64,000 nt of DNA from Solimonas soli DSM 21787 (lineage in GTDB: Bacteria; Pseudomonadota; Gammaproteobacteria; Nevskiales; Nevskiaceae), in the NCBI RefSeq assembly GCF_000474945.1, contig NZ_AXDW01000004.1:186001-250000 (forward strand), in the 5' to 3' direction. Both the position numbers and the translations under genes were made by a program. The notes beneath the pieces were generated by a model. The model was not told the DNA's origin and did not search any database. It saw only the letters and a program-made list of their open reading frames with translations. This document shows positions 9,185 through 18,085 of this stretch, in pieces (within the stretch, counting starts at the first letter, position 1; every line of letters begins with the position of its first letter).

Positions 9185-10546
9185 TCAGAATCGCCCGGCC
9201 GCGCCGGCAAACACCACGGGACTCTCGAAGCCCTCCGCCGAGACGCTGCTGACGCCGAAGAACTGGTCGTCGACGACCACGTTCTGCAGCACGAGGCTCG
9301 TGGCCTTGCCGTCGGCGTCGCGGCTGTGCTGCCACTGCGCGGCCGTGGTGTCGCGCCACCAGACGCGATACGCGGCGGCGCCCGGCACGGCGTTCCACTT
9401 CACGGTCGTGTCCGCGCGCAGGGCGCCCTCGACGTCGACGCCGTCCGGCGGCGCCGGCGCCCAGGCCATCTGCGCCATGGTGATGGCGTTGAGGCGCGTG
9501 ACCCTGGCGAGGTAGGCGAAGTCGACGCCATCGATCGTGTCGCCGTAGCGCACACCGTTTTCGCTGCGCAGGTCCTGGTGCTGGCGCGCGTAGTTCTCGT
9601 GCGCCTCGGTGACGCGCACGGCCGGGTAGCCCGCTTCGAGAAACGGCACCTCGTCGCCGCCGCGGCCGTAGCGATCGGTGCGGTAGACCATGCGCACCGT
9701 GAAGTTCGGCAGATAGCGCTCGGCGAGCGCGGCCATGTAGCGCGCGACATTGCGCGACGGCGAATCGACCTCGCCGCCGTGGTAGCGGCGGTACTTCGCC
9801 TCGTCGAGCGTCTCCAGGCTGCGGGTGCCCTCGGAGAAGACACGCACGACGTCGGTCTCGCGCGTGCCGTCCTGGCCTTCGCTGTTGCCGACGATGTCGT
9901 TGTTGAGATCGGCCTGCACCTGCCAGCCCTGTGCCCTGGCGTAGCCGGCGAGCACCTTGGCGCCGTACAGGCCCTGTTCCTCGCCGGACAGCGCGGCATA
10001 GACCAGGGTGGCGCGGAAGCGGTATTTCGACAGCACGCGGGCGGCTTCGATGACGGCCGCCACGCCGGAAGCGTCGTCGTTGGCGCCCGGCGCGTCGCTG
10101 GTCGCGTCCATGACGTCGCTGACGCGCGAATCGAGATGACCGGAGATGACGATGACGCGCTGCGGATCGTCGCTGCCGCGCTGGACGGCGACCACATCGA
10201 CGACGGCGGTCGGCTGCGCCATGCGCGCGCCGGTGAACGTCTGCGCCGGCGTGACGACGCTGAGGCAGCCGTCGCAGTCGGCGCCGATCGCCGCGAAACG
10301 CGCCTGCACCCAGCGCCGCGCCGCGCCGATGCCGCGGCTTTCCGATTGCGTGTCGGACAGGGTGTGGCGCGTGCCGAAAGCGACCAGCGCCTCGATCGTC
10401 GCGCGCAACTGCGCGGCATCGACGCGATCGGCGATGGCGAACAGCGCCGCCGGCGCCGGCGGCGCGTCCGGCGAACGGTTCCTGGTGGCGGCCGCCGCCG
10501 CGAAGGCGAGGGTGATCAGCGACAGCGCAGCGATCCAGCGCATCAT
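9185..10546 (-). CDS. M28 family zinc aminopeptidase, secreted
   Basis: This 453-residue protein begins with a signal peptide (MMRWIAALSLITLAFAAAAA). Its M28 peptidase domain (about residues 100-330) has ligand motifs in order: SGHLDSR, GANDDASGVAA and ALSGEEQGLYG. The last 90 residues look like a fibronectin type III-like beta domain (VKWNAVPGAAAYRVWWRDT). It probably removes N-terminal residues from peptides outside the cytoplasm. GGAG precedes the first of two adjacent ATGs. It lies 87 bp downstream of the CNB-rhodanese gene and may share its transcript. Confidence 0.92.
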   Translation of the reverse strand: MMRWIAALSLITLAFAAAAATRNRSPDAPPAPAALFAIADRVDAAQLRATIEALVAFGTRHTLSDTQSESRGIGAARRWVQARFAAIGADCDGCLSVVTPAQTFTGARMAQPTAVVDVVAVQRGSDDPQRVIVISGHLDSRVSDVMDATSDAPGANDDASGVAAVIEAARVLSKYRFRATLVYAALSGEEQGLYGAKVLAGYARAQGWQVQADLNNDIVGNSEGQDGTRETDVVRVFSEGTRSLETLDEAKYRRYHGGEVDSPSRNVARYMAALAERYLPNFTVRMVYRTDRYGRGGDEVPFLEAGYPAVRVTEAHENYARQHQDLRSENGVRYGDTIDGVDFAYLARVTRLNAITMAQMAWAPAPPDGVDVEGALRADTTVKWNAVPGAAAYRVWWRDTTAAQWQHSRDADGKATSLVLQNVVVDDQFFGVSSVSAEGFESPVVFAGAAGRF

Positions 10547-10633
10547 GAGCGGGCTCCGGCACCTCGGGACGCCGCTACGATCGCCGCTCGCGCGGCGCGC
10601 CGCAACGCGGGAAATCCCGGTCTTTGCGCGGCC

Positions 10634-11683
10634 TCAGCCCTTCGGCCGCAGACCGGGTTCGAGCACGTAGGCATCGAAACCCTTCTGCGTCAGCACGAAG
10701 AAGCCGACCGCGCTGCGCCGCATGGTGTCGCAGCAGACGATCCAGGTGGTCTTGCTGTCGAGCGTCGCCAGCTTGAGGCGCAGCATGTAGAGCGGCAGGT
10801 TGAGCGCGCCGGGCAGGTGCTGGTTCTGGAACTCGCTCGGCAGGCGCACGTCGAGCCACTGCGCGCGGCCGGCGTCGACCAGCTTCTGCGCGTCGGCGAG
10901 GCTGATGCGCCGCTCCAGCGGTTCGTTGAGCAGGGTGCGGAAATCGGCCTTGGCGAGGCGCATGAGGCTGACCCGGGTCAGCGCCGTCACCGTGGCGTTG
11001 CGGCGTTCCTCGGAGATCAGCGCCTCCTCGCCGAAGCAGGAGCCGGATTCGAGCTCGGCCAGGCGGACCGGCTTGGCGAGCCCGGCCTGCTCGCGGGTGA
11101 CGATGCACTTGCCTTCGACGATCACGTAGAAGTAGTCGCCGGCGTCGCCCTGCTTGACGATGGTCTGGCCGGGCTCGGCGCCGAGCTTCTGCAGGCGCAT
11201 GAACATCGCCTGCAGCTTCGCCGGCGGCACCAGCTGGAAGGTGCGCATCTGCAGCAGGCGCGTCATCCAGTCGTCGGCGACGCTGGCGGTGTCGGTCGCC
11301 AGATCGCCGACCACGAACTGGCCGGTCTGGTCCCAGGTCAGCACCACGTCGAGCAGGCCGGCGTCGATCGCCAGCACCTGCACGTCGCCGACGCAGCGCG
11401 CCGACACCGTGCGCGGCGACTGGTGGGCGATGCGGTGCGCGGCCGCCGGATCGCCGCCGCGCAGCCGGGACAGCGGCTTGCCGGCCGCCGATTCGAGCTG
11501 CAGCTCGCCGGCGACCAGATAGAGCGCCTGCGGCGCCGCATCACCGGCGCGGAACAGGTAATCGCCGTCGTGCGCCTGCAGCAGCGCCGCCTTGCGCGCG
11601 AGATCGCGCTGGCTCTCGCTGCGCAGGGCGTTGAGCGGCACGTACTGGCGGAACAGGCTGGAGTCGACGGCGGCTTGATTCAT
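10634..11683 (-). CDS. Protein with two cyclic-nucleotide-binding domains and a rhodanese domain
   Basis: This 349-residue protein has two CNB folds (about residues 10-115 and 145-255) followed by a rhodanese domain (about 260-345). The second CNB keeps a phosphate-binding cassette (FGEEALISEERRNATV, from residue 218) and could bind a cyclic nucleotide; the first is degenerate. The rhodanese has WLDVRLPSEF and HLPGALNLP, and a catalytic loop CCDTMRRS with Cys317/Cys318. There is no DNA-binding helix-turn-helix, so it is not a CRP-type regulator. I chose the ATG giving MNQAAVDSS because the upstream extension looks non-coding. The substrate is unknown. Confidence 0.85.
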   Translation of the reverse strand: MNQAAVDSSLFRQYVPLNALRSESQRDLARKAALLQAHDGDYLFRAGDAAPQALYLVAGELQLESAAGKPLSRLRGGDPAAAHRIAHQSPRTVSARCVGDVQVLAIDAGLLDVVLTWDQTGQFVVGDLATDTASVADDWMTRLLQMRTFQLVPPAKLQAMFMRLQKLGAEPGQTIVKQGDAGDYFYVIVEGKCIVTREQAGLAKPVRLAELESGSCFGEEALISEERRNATVTALTRVSLMRLAKADFRTLLNEPLERRISLADAQKLVDAGRAQWLDVRLPSEFQNQHLPGALNLPLYMLRLKLATLDSKTTWIVCCDTMRRSAVGFFVLTQKGFDAYVLEPGLRPKG

Positions 11684-11800
11684 GGCGTGCGTGGCCGGCC
11701 TGGTGGCGGCCTTTCCCCGATGTCGCGATGCTAGCACGCGACATTCCCGGCGCTCCGTGATCGAGCGCCGGCTTTGGCGCCGCGAACGGCTGGCGAACGC

Positions 11801-13684
11801 TCAGCCGGCTTCGAGCGCGTCCAGCTGTTCGGTGGTCGCCAGCCATTGCTCCTCGGCGGTCGCCAGCTGCTGGCGCAGCGTCGCCTGGCGGGCCAGCGCT
11901 TCGCGCAGGTCGGCGCTGCGCGCGGATTCGTAGATCGCCGGATCACCGAGCTTGCCGTCGACGGTCGCCAGCTCGGCCTGCAGCCTGGTCATCTGCTTGT
12001 CGAGCCTGCCGATCGCCTCGCGCAGCGGCCTGGTCAGCGCGCGCAGCTCGGCGGCGTCGCGGCGTGTCGCCGCGGGCGGTCTCGCGGCCGCCGGCTTCGC
12101 TGCGCCCGGCGTGCTGTCGCGCGTGCGCAGCCAGCGCGCGTAGTCGTCGAGGTCGCCGTCGAAGGGCTGGGCTTCGCCGTTGGCGACCAGCCAGAAGGTT
12201 TCGCAGGTGCTGGTCAGCAGGTGACGATCGTGCGAGACCACGACCAGCGCGCCCGGATAGTCGAGCAGGGCCTGTTCGAGCGCGTGGCGCATGTCGAGAT
12301 CGAGATGGTTGGTCGGCTCGTCGAGCAGCAGCAGGTTCGGCTTCTGGTAGACGACCAGCGCCAGCGCGAGGCGTGCCTTTTCGCCGCCGGAGAAGGGCTC
12401 GACCTTCTCCATCGCGCGGTCGCCGCGGAAATTGAAGCTGCCGAGGAAGTTGCGCAGGCTCTGTTCGTTGGCGCGCGGATCGAGGCGTTTCAGATGCAGG
12501 AACGGCGAGGCCTGCGGGTCGAGGCTGTCGGTGGTGTGCTGGGCGAAGTAGCCGACGCGCAGATGCGGATCGCGCATCGCGCCGCCGGCCAGCGGCGGCA
12601 GCTCGCCGGCCAGCGTGCGCACCAGCGTCGACTTGCCGGCGCCGTTCGGGCCGAGCAGGCCGATGCGGTCGCCGGGCCCGACCAGCAGCTTGAGGTTGGC
12701 GAGGATCTTCTTCTCGCCATAGCCGGCGGTGACCTTGTCGAAGCGGATCAGCGGCGCCGGCAGGCGTTCGGGCACCGGGAAGCTGAACGAGAATTCCGAA
12801 TCGGCATGCACGGCGGCGACGAGCTCCATGCGCTCCAGCGCCTTGACGCGGCTCTGCGCCTGCGTGGCCTTGCTGGCCTTGGCCTTGAAGCGGCGGATGA
12901 AGTTCTGCAGGTGCGCGATCTCGCGCTGCTGCTTGTCGTATTGCGCGGCCTGCAGGGTCAGCTTCTCGGCGCGCTGGCGCTCGAACTGCGAGTAGTTGCC
13001 GCTGTACAGGACGGCTTTCCGGTTCTCCAGGTGCAGGGTCTGCGTCGTCACCGCGTCGAGGAACTCGCGGTCGTGCGAAATCAGCAGCAGGGTGCCCGGA
13101 TACGACACCAGCCATTCCTGCAGCCAGAGCACCGCGTCGAGATCGAGATGGTTGGTCGGCTCGTCGAGCAGCAGCAGGTCCGAGCGGCACATCAGCGCGC
13201 GCGCCAGGTTGAGGCGCATGCGCCAGCCGCCGGAGAAGCTGGCGACCGGCCGCTGCTCCGCCTCGTGCGCGAAGCCGAGGCCGTGCATCAGCGTCGCCGC
13301 CCGTGCGCGCGCCGCGTAGCCGCCGATCACGTTGAGACGCTCGTGGATCGCGGCGATGCGCTCGAGATCGTGCTCGGCCTCGGCCTTGGTCAGGCGCGTT
13401 TCGAGCTGGCGCAGCTCGACGTCGCCGTCGAGCACGAACTCGATCGCGAGATCCGGCAGCGACGGCGTTTCCTGGGCAACCGCGGCGATGGCGATGTCTT
13501 TCGGCAGCGACAGGCCGCCCTTGTCGGCGTCGAGCTCGCCCCTGATGGCCGCGAACAGCGTCGACTTGCCGGTGCCGTTGCGGCCGACCACACCGACGCG
13601 CCAGCCGGGATAGATCGTCAGCGAAACATCTTCGAGCAGCGCGCGCGCGCCGCGGCGCAGGGTGAGGGACTGGAGCGAAATCAT
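11801..13684 (-). CDS. ABC-F family ATPase (YheS-like)
   Basis: This 627-residue soluble protein has two ABC ATPase domains. The first carries GRNGTGKSTL, FSGGWRMRLNLARAL and LLLLDEPTNHLDLD; the second carries GPNGAGKSTL, FSGGEKARLALALV and LLLLDEPTNHLDLD. The linker between them is basic (FKAKASKATQAQSR), and a C-terminal coiled coil follows residue 560. There are no membrane segments. ABC-F proteins act on the ribosome, not as transporters. The N-terminal MISLQSLTLRRGARALLEDV and IAIAAVAQETPSLPDLAIEFVLDGD resemble E. coli YheS more than Uup, EttA or YbiT. Confidence 0.93.
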   Translation of the reverse strand: MISLQSLTLRRGARALLEDVSLTIYPGWRVGVVGRNGTGKSTLFAAIRGELDADKGGLSLPKDIAIAAVAQETPSLPDLAIEFVLDGDVELRQLETRLTKAEAEHDLERIAAIHERLNVIGGYAARARAATLMHGLGFAHEAEQRPVASFSGGWRMRLNLARALMCRSDLLLLDEPTNHLDLDAVLWLQEWLVSYPGTLLLISHDREFLDAVTTQTLHLENRKAVLYSGNYSQFERQRAEKLTLQAAQYDKQQREIAHLQNFIRRFKAKASKATQAQSRVKALERMELVAAVHADSEFSFSFPVPERLPAPLIRFDKVTAGYGEKKILANLKLLVGPGDRIGLLGPNGAGKSTLVRTLAGELPPLAGGAMRDPHLRVGYFAQHTTDSLDPQASPFLHLKRLDPRANEQSLRNFLGSFNFRGDRAMEKVEPFSGGEKARLALALVVYQKPNLLLLDEPTNHLDLDMRHALEQALLDYPGALVVVSHDRHLLTSTCETFWLVANGEAQPFDGDLDDYARWLRTRDSTPGAAKPAAARPPAATRRDAAELRALTRPLREAIGRLDKQMTRLQAELATVDGKLGDPAIYESARSADLREALARQATLRQQLATAEEQWLATTEQLDALEAG

Positions 13685-13759
13685 GGGCGCGCAGTGTAAC
13701 GGTCGGCGCGGGCCTTGCGTCTGCCGGCCGGCGCGGCGGGACGCCGGGCGGCGCGCGCC

Positions 13760-15001
13760 CTATTCGAGCAGATCGCCGTGCAGCACGTGGCTGCGCACGG
13801 CTTTCGGCGCCGCCGGCGTGGCGCTGATCGTCTGCAGGGCGTTGTTGAACGGCGCCAGGCAGCCGCGATCGCGGCCTTCCGACTTGGCGCAATAGAGCAG
13901 CAGGTCGGCGCAGTGCAGCACATCCTCGGGTCGCGTCGTCTCGTTCGGCACCAGCCAGCAGGCACCGGCGCTGGCGGTGACGCGCACGCGCTGGCCGCTC
14001 GCCGGATCGCTGAATGGCAGGTTGCGGAGCTGATCGAGCACGCTTTCGACGAGGCCGGGCACGGCGGCCGGCTTGACGTCGTACCAGAGAATGGCCAGTT
14101 CCTCGCCGCCGTAGCGCGCGCGGACGTCGAGCGGGCGGCGCGCCACTTCGTTGCGCAGCAGCGCGCCGACATCGCGCAGCACGCGATCGCCGAACAGATG
14201 GCCGTAGCGGTCGTTGATCGACTTGAAGTGATCGAGATCGATGAGCGCGACGGCGAGCGCGCGCTGCTCGCGCGCCGCATGCGCCAGGACGCGCTCCAGC
14301 GAGCGGTGGAACTCGTAGTGATTGGCGAGGCCGGTCAGGCGGTCGGTCGCCGCCATCAACAGGTTGTAGCGGTGATTCAGCCAGATCAGCCGCGACATCA
14401 GCTCGTGCGAGAAGGCGCCGGCCAGCGTCGTCGCGAAGATCGCCACGAGCGTGTAGATCTGCAGCGCGGCGTGCGAGCCCGGCGCGGCGGCCCGCGATTC
14501 GATGGCGATCGACAGGCTGGCGAACAGCAGCGTGCCGGAGGCGACGCGTCGCCAGCTGTAGCCGCCGAACAGCGCGACGCCGAGCACGCCGAGCGCGAGC
14601 AGGGGGCTGGCGTAGTTCCAGGCGCCGTGCAGCGACAGCCAGCGCATCGCCAGTATGCCGCCCCACAGGCCGAGCACCGCGGCGGTCTGCAGGCCGCGCG
14701 CCAGATCGATGCCGCGCACGAAGCCGGCCGCCACGCCGCACAGCGCCGCCGGCAGCATCAGCCGCCAGTGAATGGCGCGCAGCAGGGGCTGCGCATCGGC
14801 ACCGACCTCGAACAGCGTGACGCCGAAGAGCGGCGTCAGCAGTACCGTCAGCGCGAAGACGCCGAACAGCAGCATGCGCGTCGTCCGGTAGCGCTGGCGC
14901 TGCCAGCCGCGGAACTCCTCCTCGAAACCTGGTGTCGCGAAATGCAGGCGATACAGCCGGCGCGGGCGCCGCTCCTGGTGCAGCGCCACCATGAGATCCA
15001 T
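13760..15001 (-). CDS. Membrane-bound diguanylate cyclase (GGDEF)
   Basis: This 413-residue protein has five or six predicted membrane segments between about residues 40 and 205, then a GGDEF domain. The active loop reads GGEEL, and an RPLD motif sits five residues before it, which is the position of the inhibitory c-di-GMP site. DLDHFKSINDRYGH is also intact, so it is probably an active, feedback-inhibited c-di-GMP synthase. No known sensory domain is recognised in the membrane part. The start is preceded by a GGGGGG tract. It is transcribed away from glgP across a 191-bp gap. Confidence 0.9.
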   Translation of the reverse strand: MDLMVALHQERRPRRLYRLHFATPGFEEEFRGWQRQRYRTTRMLLFGVFALTVLLTPLFGVTLFEVGADAQPLLRAIHWRLMLPAALCGVAAGFVRGIDLARGLQTAAVLGLWGGILAMRWLSLHGAWNYASPLLALGVLGVALFGGYSWRRVASGTLLFASLSIAIESRAAAPGSHAALQIYTLVAIFATTLAGAFSHELMSRLIWLNHRYNLLMAATDRLTGLANHYEFHRSLERVLAHAAREQRALAVALIDLDHFKSINDRYGHLFGDRVLRDVGALLRNEVARRPLDVRARYGGEELAILWYDVKPAAVPGLVESVLDQLRNLPFSDPASGQRVRVTASAGACWLVPNETTRPEDVLHCADLLLYCAKSEGRDRGCLAPFNNALQTISATPAAPKAVRSHVLHGDLLE

Positions 15002-15192
15002 CGGTCCCCCCCGGGAAGACAGGAGCCGGATCGAGCATGACAGGGTGACCGTGCGCCTGAAAGCGATAATACTGACCATGCCCTTCGCCCACGGCTGCCG
15101 GCGCTGGCCTGATCCGTGCATTCGTATGCCAGGCCCGGACGCAGCGGCGGCCGGCGCCGCGATGGCCCACCGAACCGAACAGGAACGCTCTG

Positions 15193-17775
15193 GTGACGAC
15201 GACACTCACCCTCGAAACCCGCCCCCGAATTCCGGACGCGCTGCACCGCCTCGAGGAACTGGCCGGCAACCTGGCCTACGCCTGGGACCGCGACATCCGC
15301 CGCGTGTTCTGGCGTCTCGACCCCAAGCTGTGGCTCAGCTGCGAGAACAATCCCAAGATCGTGCTGCGCCGCATGTCGCAGGACGTGCTCGACCAGCTCG
15401 CCGAGGACCGCGATTTCCTCGAGGACTACAGCCGCGCGCTGTCGTCCTTCGACTCCTACATGGCCGGCGGCAGCCGGCCGGACATCGACAAGCATCTGCG
15501 TCCCGAGCACGATCTCGTCGCCTATTTCTGCGCCGAGTTCGGCCTGCACGAGAGCCTGCCGATCTACTCCGGCGGCCTGGGCATCCTCGCCGGCGACCAC
15601 TGCAAGGCGATCAGCGATCTCGGTGTGCCCTTCGTCGCCGTCGGCCTGCTGTATCGCCAGGGCTATTTCACGCAGACCATCGACGCGCAGGGCCGCCAGC
15701 AGGCCAATGCGCACACCGTCGACTTCGACGAGCTGCCGGTCACGCTGTGCCGCGACGCGGCCGGCGGCGAGATCCGCGTGCGCGTCGAGATCGCCGAGCG
15801 CGACGTGGTGCTGCGCGTCTGGGAGGCGAAGATCGGCCACGTCTCCCTGTACCTGCTCGACAGCGACGTGCCGGAGAACACCGACGCCGATCGCCGCATC
15901 ACCGATCAGCTCTACGGCGGCGACTCCGACACGCGCATCCAGCAGGAGACCGTGCTCGGCGTCGGCGGCGTGCGCGCCCTGCGCGCGCTCGGCCGCGTGC
16001 CGACCGTCTGGCACATCAACGAAGGCCACGCCGCCTTCCAGATCCTCGAACGCATCCGCGAGGGCGTCGCCGCCGGGCTCGATTTCAACGCGAGCCTCGA
16101 AGCCGTCGCCGCCGCCACGGTGTTCACCACGCACACGCCGGTGCCGGCCGGCCATGACATCTTCCATCACGCCCAGCTGCGCTGGTTCCTCGGCCGTCTG
16201 CTCGCGCAGCTCGGCACCGAGGAGGCGACGCTGCTCGGGCTCGGCGCCGACCAGCATGGCGGCGACCGCTTCAACATGACCTCGCTGGCGCTGCGCGGCA
16301 GCCGCTTCCACAACGGCGTGTCGAAGATCCACGGCGGTGTCGCCAGCCGCATGGAAAGCTACATGTGGCCGCAGGTGACGCCGGACGAGAACCCGATCGG
16401 CCACGTCACCAACGGCGTGCACATGCACACCTTCATCGCGCGGGCGTGGACGCGGCTGTTCCACGACAGCTTCCGCGCCTGGCGCAAGAGCCTGCTCGAC
16501 CGCGACTTCTGGCGCTGCATCGACAGCATCCCGTATGACCGCTACGTCGCCGTGCGCCGCCAGCTCAAGCGCGACCTGCTGATCGACATCGCCGCGCGCG
16601 TGCGCCGCCAGCTGGCGCGCAACGGCGTGCCGGAGACCATCATCGCGCGCGCCACGCGCTACGTCGGCGATCCCAACAGCAAGGCGCTCGTGCTCGGCTT
16701 CGCGCGCCGCTTCGCCACCTACAAGCGCGCCACGCTGATCCTCTCCGACGAGGAGCGTCTGGCGCGCCTGCTCGGCGATCCGCAGCGGCCGGCGATCCTC
16801 ATCTTCGCCGGCAAGGCGCATCCCAAGGACCAGCCCGGCCAGGCGCTGATCCAGAAGCTCTACGAGACCAGCATGAAACCGCAGTTCATCGGCCGCCTGA
16901 TCATGGTCGAGGGCTACGACATGCTGCTGGCGCGCAACCTCGTGCAGGGCTGCGACGTCTGGCTCAACAACCCCGAATATCCGCAGGAAGCGAGCGGCAC
17001 CTCGGGCGAGAAGGCCGGCATCAACGGCGTGGTCAACGTCTCGGTGCTCGACGGCTGGTGGGATGAAGGCTATGTCGGCGAAGGCCCGGACGGCCCGAAC
17101 GGGTTCGCCATCAAACCCATCGATCCGCGCTACTGGTATGCGCTGCTCGGCGACGAAGTGGCGCGGCGCAAGCGCGACGAGGAGGAATCGCAGCAGCTGC
17201 TCGACATCCTCGAACAGCAGGTCGTACCGCTGTACTGGGGCGCCGACAACGAGGCTTACGCGCCGGAGTGGATCCGCATCAGCAAGAACTCGATGAAGAC
17301 GCTGATCCCGCGCTTCAACTCGGCGCGCATGGTGATGGACTACGTGCGCGGCTTCTACGGACCGGCGGCGCGGCAGTCAGCGCGGCTGTCGGCCAACGGC
17401 CACGCCATGGCCCGCGACTACGCCGCCTGGAAGCGCCATCTGCGCGAACGCTGGGGCGGCGTCACGCTGCGCGTGCCCGAACTGCCGGCCGTGCTGCCGC
17501 AGGGCGAGCCGCTCAATGTCAGCGTCGAAGCGCAGCTCAACGGCCTGCAGCCGGCCGACGTCATCGTCGAATGCCTGATCGGCCAGGAGGTCAACGGCCG
17601 CTTCCGCGCGCACAAGACCATCGCGCTCGGCGCACTGGCGAGCGGCGACGGCGTCTCGCATTTCGGCGCGGCGATCGCACCGCTGCCGGGTTTGCAGAAA
17701 CTGCGCTTCCGCATCCGCCCGACGCATCCGGCGATGTCGCATCCGTTCGAGCTGGGCGCGGCGGTGTGGGCGTGA
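15193..17775 (+). CDS. glgP: Alpha-glucan (glycogen) phosphorylase
   Basis: This 860-residue GT35 enzyme releases glucose-1-phosphate from alpha-1,4-glucan using PLP. It is of the type with AEFGLHESLPIYSGGLGILAGDH near residue 115, distinct from E. coli MalP/GlgP. The predicted PLP-binding lysine lies in ASGTSGEKAGING. HINEGHAAF and FARRFATYKRATL are family motifs. The C-terminal 120 residues form an extra beta-rich extension. The start is GTG with AGGAA eight bases upstream. Its place beside glgA, glgC, glgB and glgX supports a role in glycogen breakdown. Confidence 0.95.
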   Translation: MTTTLTLETRPRIPDALHRLEELAGNLAYAWDRDIRRVFWRLDPKLWLSCENNPKIVLRRMSQDVLDQLAEDRDFLEDYSRALSSFDSYMAGGSRPDIDKHLRPEHDLVAYFCAEFGLHESLPIYSGGLGILAGDHCKAISDLGVPFVAVGLLYRQGYFTQTIDAQGRQQANAHTVDFDELPVTLCRDAAGGEIRVRVEIAERDVVLRVWEAKIGHVSLYLLDSDVPENTDADRRITDQLYGGDSDTRIQQETVLGVGGVRALRALGRVPTVWHINEGHAAFQILERIREGVAAGLDFNASLEAVAAATVFTTHTPVPAGHDIFHHAQLRWFLGRLLAQLGTEEATLLGLGADQHGGDRFNMTSLALRGSRFHNGVSKIHGGVASRMESYMWPQVTPDENPIGHVTNGVHMHTFIARAWTRLFHDSFRAWRKSLLDRDFWRCIDSIPYDRYVAVRRQLKRDLLIDIAARVRRQLARNGVPETIIARATRYVGDPNSKALVLGFARRFATYKRATLILSDEERLARLLGDPQRPAILIFAGKAHPKDQPGQALIQKLYETSMKPQFIGRLIMVEGYDMLLARNLVQGCDVWLNNPEYPQEASGTSGEKAGINGVVNVSVLDGWWDEGYVGEGPDGPNGFAIKPIDPRYWYALLGDEVARRKRDEEESQQLLDILEQQVVPLYWGADNEAYAPEWIRISKNSMKTLIPRFNSARMVMDYVRGFYGPAARQSARLSANGHAMARDYAAWKRHLRERWGGVTLRVPELPAVLPQGEPLNVSVEAQLNGLQPADVIVECLIGQEVNGRFRAHKTIALGALASGDGVSHFGAAIAPLPGLQKLRFRIRPTHPAMSHPFELGAAVWA

Positions 17776-18085
17776 GGCGGCAAAGCCTGCGGGCCTCGCA
17801 CAGGATCTGACCGGAGCTTGCGCGTGGTATCGCTGCGCGGTGGCAAACGCAAGCTCGCGCCGCGCTGAGTATGCCGGCGTCGGCAATGGACAGAAGTGAC
17901 GGCTTTCGTCGCGCAACGCTGGCATTCGCGCGGCAGCGGTCGTCCGCAGGAGGCCGGCGGGTTCAGAGCGTTCACGTGCGGCGGGTGATCGGTGCTTCAC
18001 CGGCCCTTTCTGAGCGAAGAGGGCAGAGCTGAATCAACTCTCAGCCCCCGCGAGGGGACGTGGCGGCGGCGCCCGCCGATTCGTC
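17776..18085. other. Convergent intergenic gap between glgP and the phospholipase C gene
   Basis: These 310 bp separate two genes that end toward each other. I see no open frame with family similarity, no RNA gene and no hairpin followed by a T-run on either strand. A few short GC-rich inverted segments near the phospholipase end could act as weak terminators. Confidence 0.6.

Noticed and set aside
9326-11734. An 802-codon plus-strand frame
   Set aside because: It is antisense to the M28 peptidase and CNB-rhodanese genes and shows no recognisable motif.
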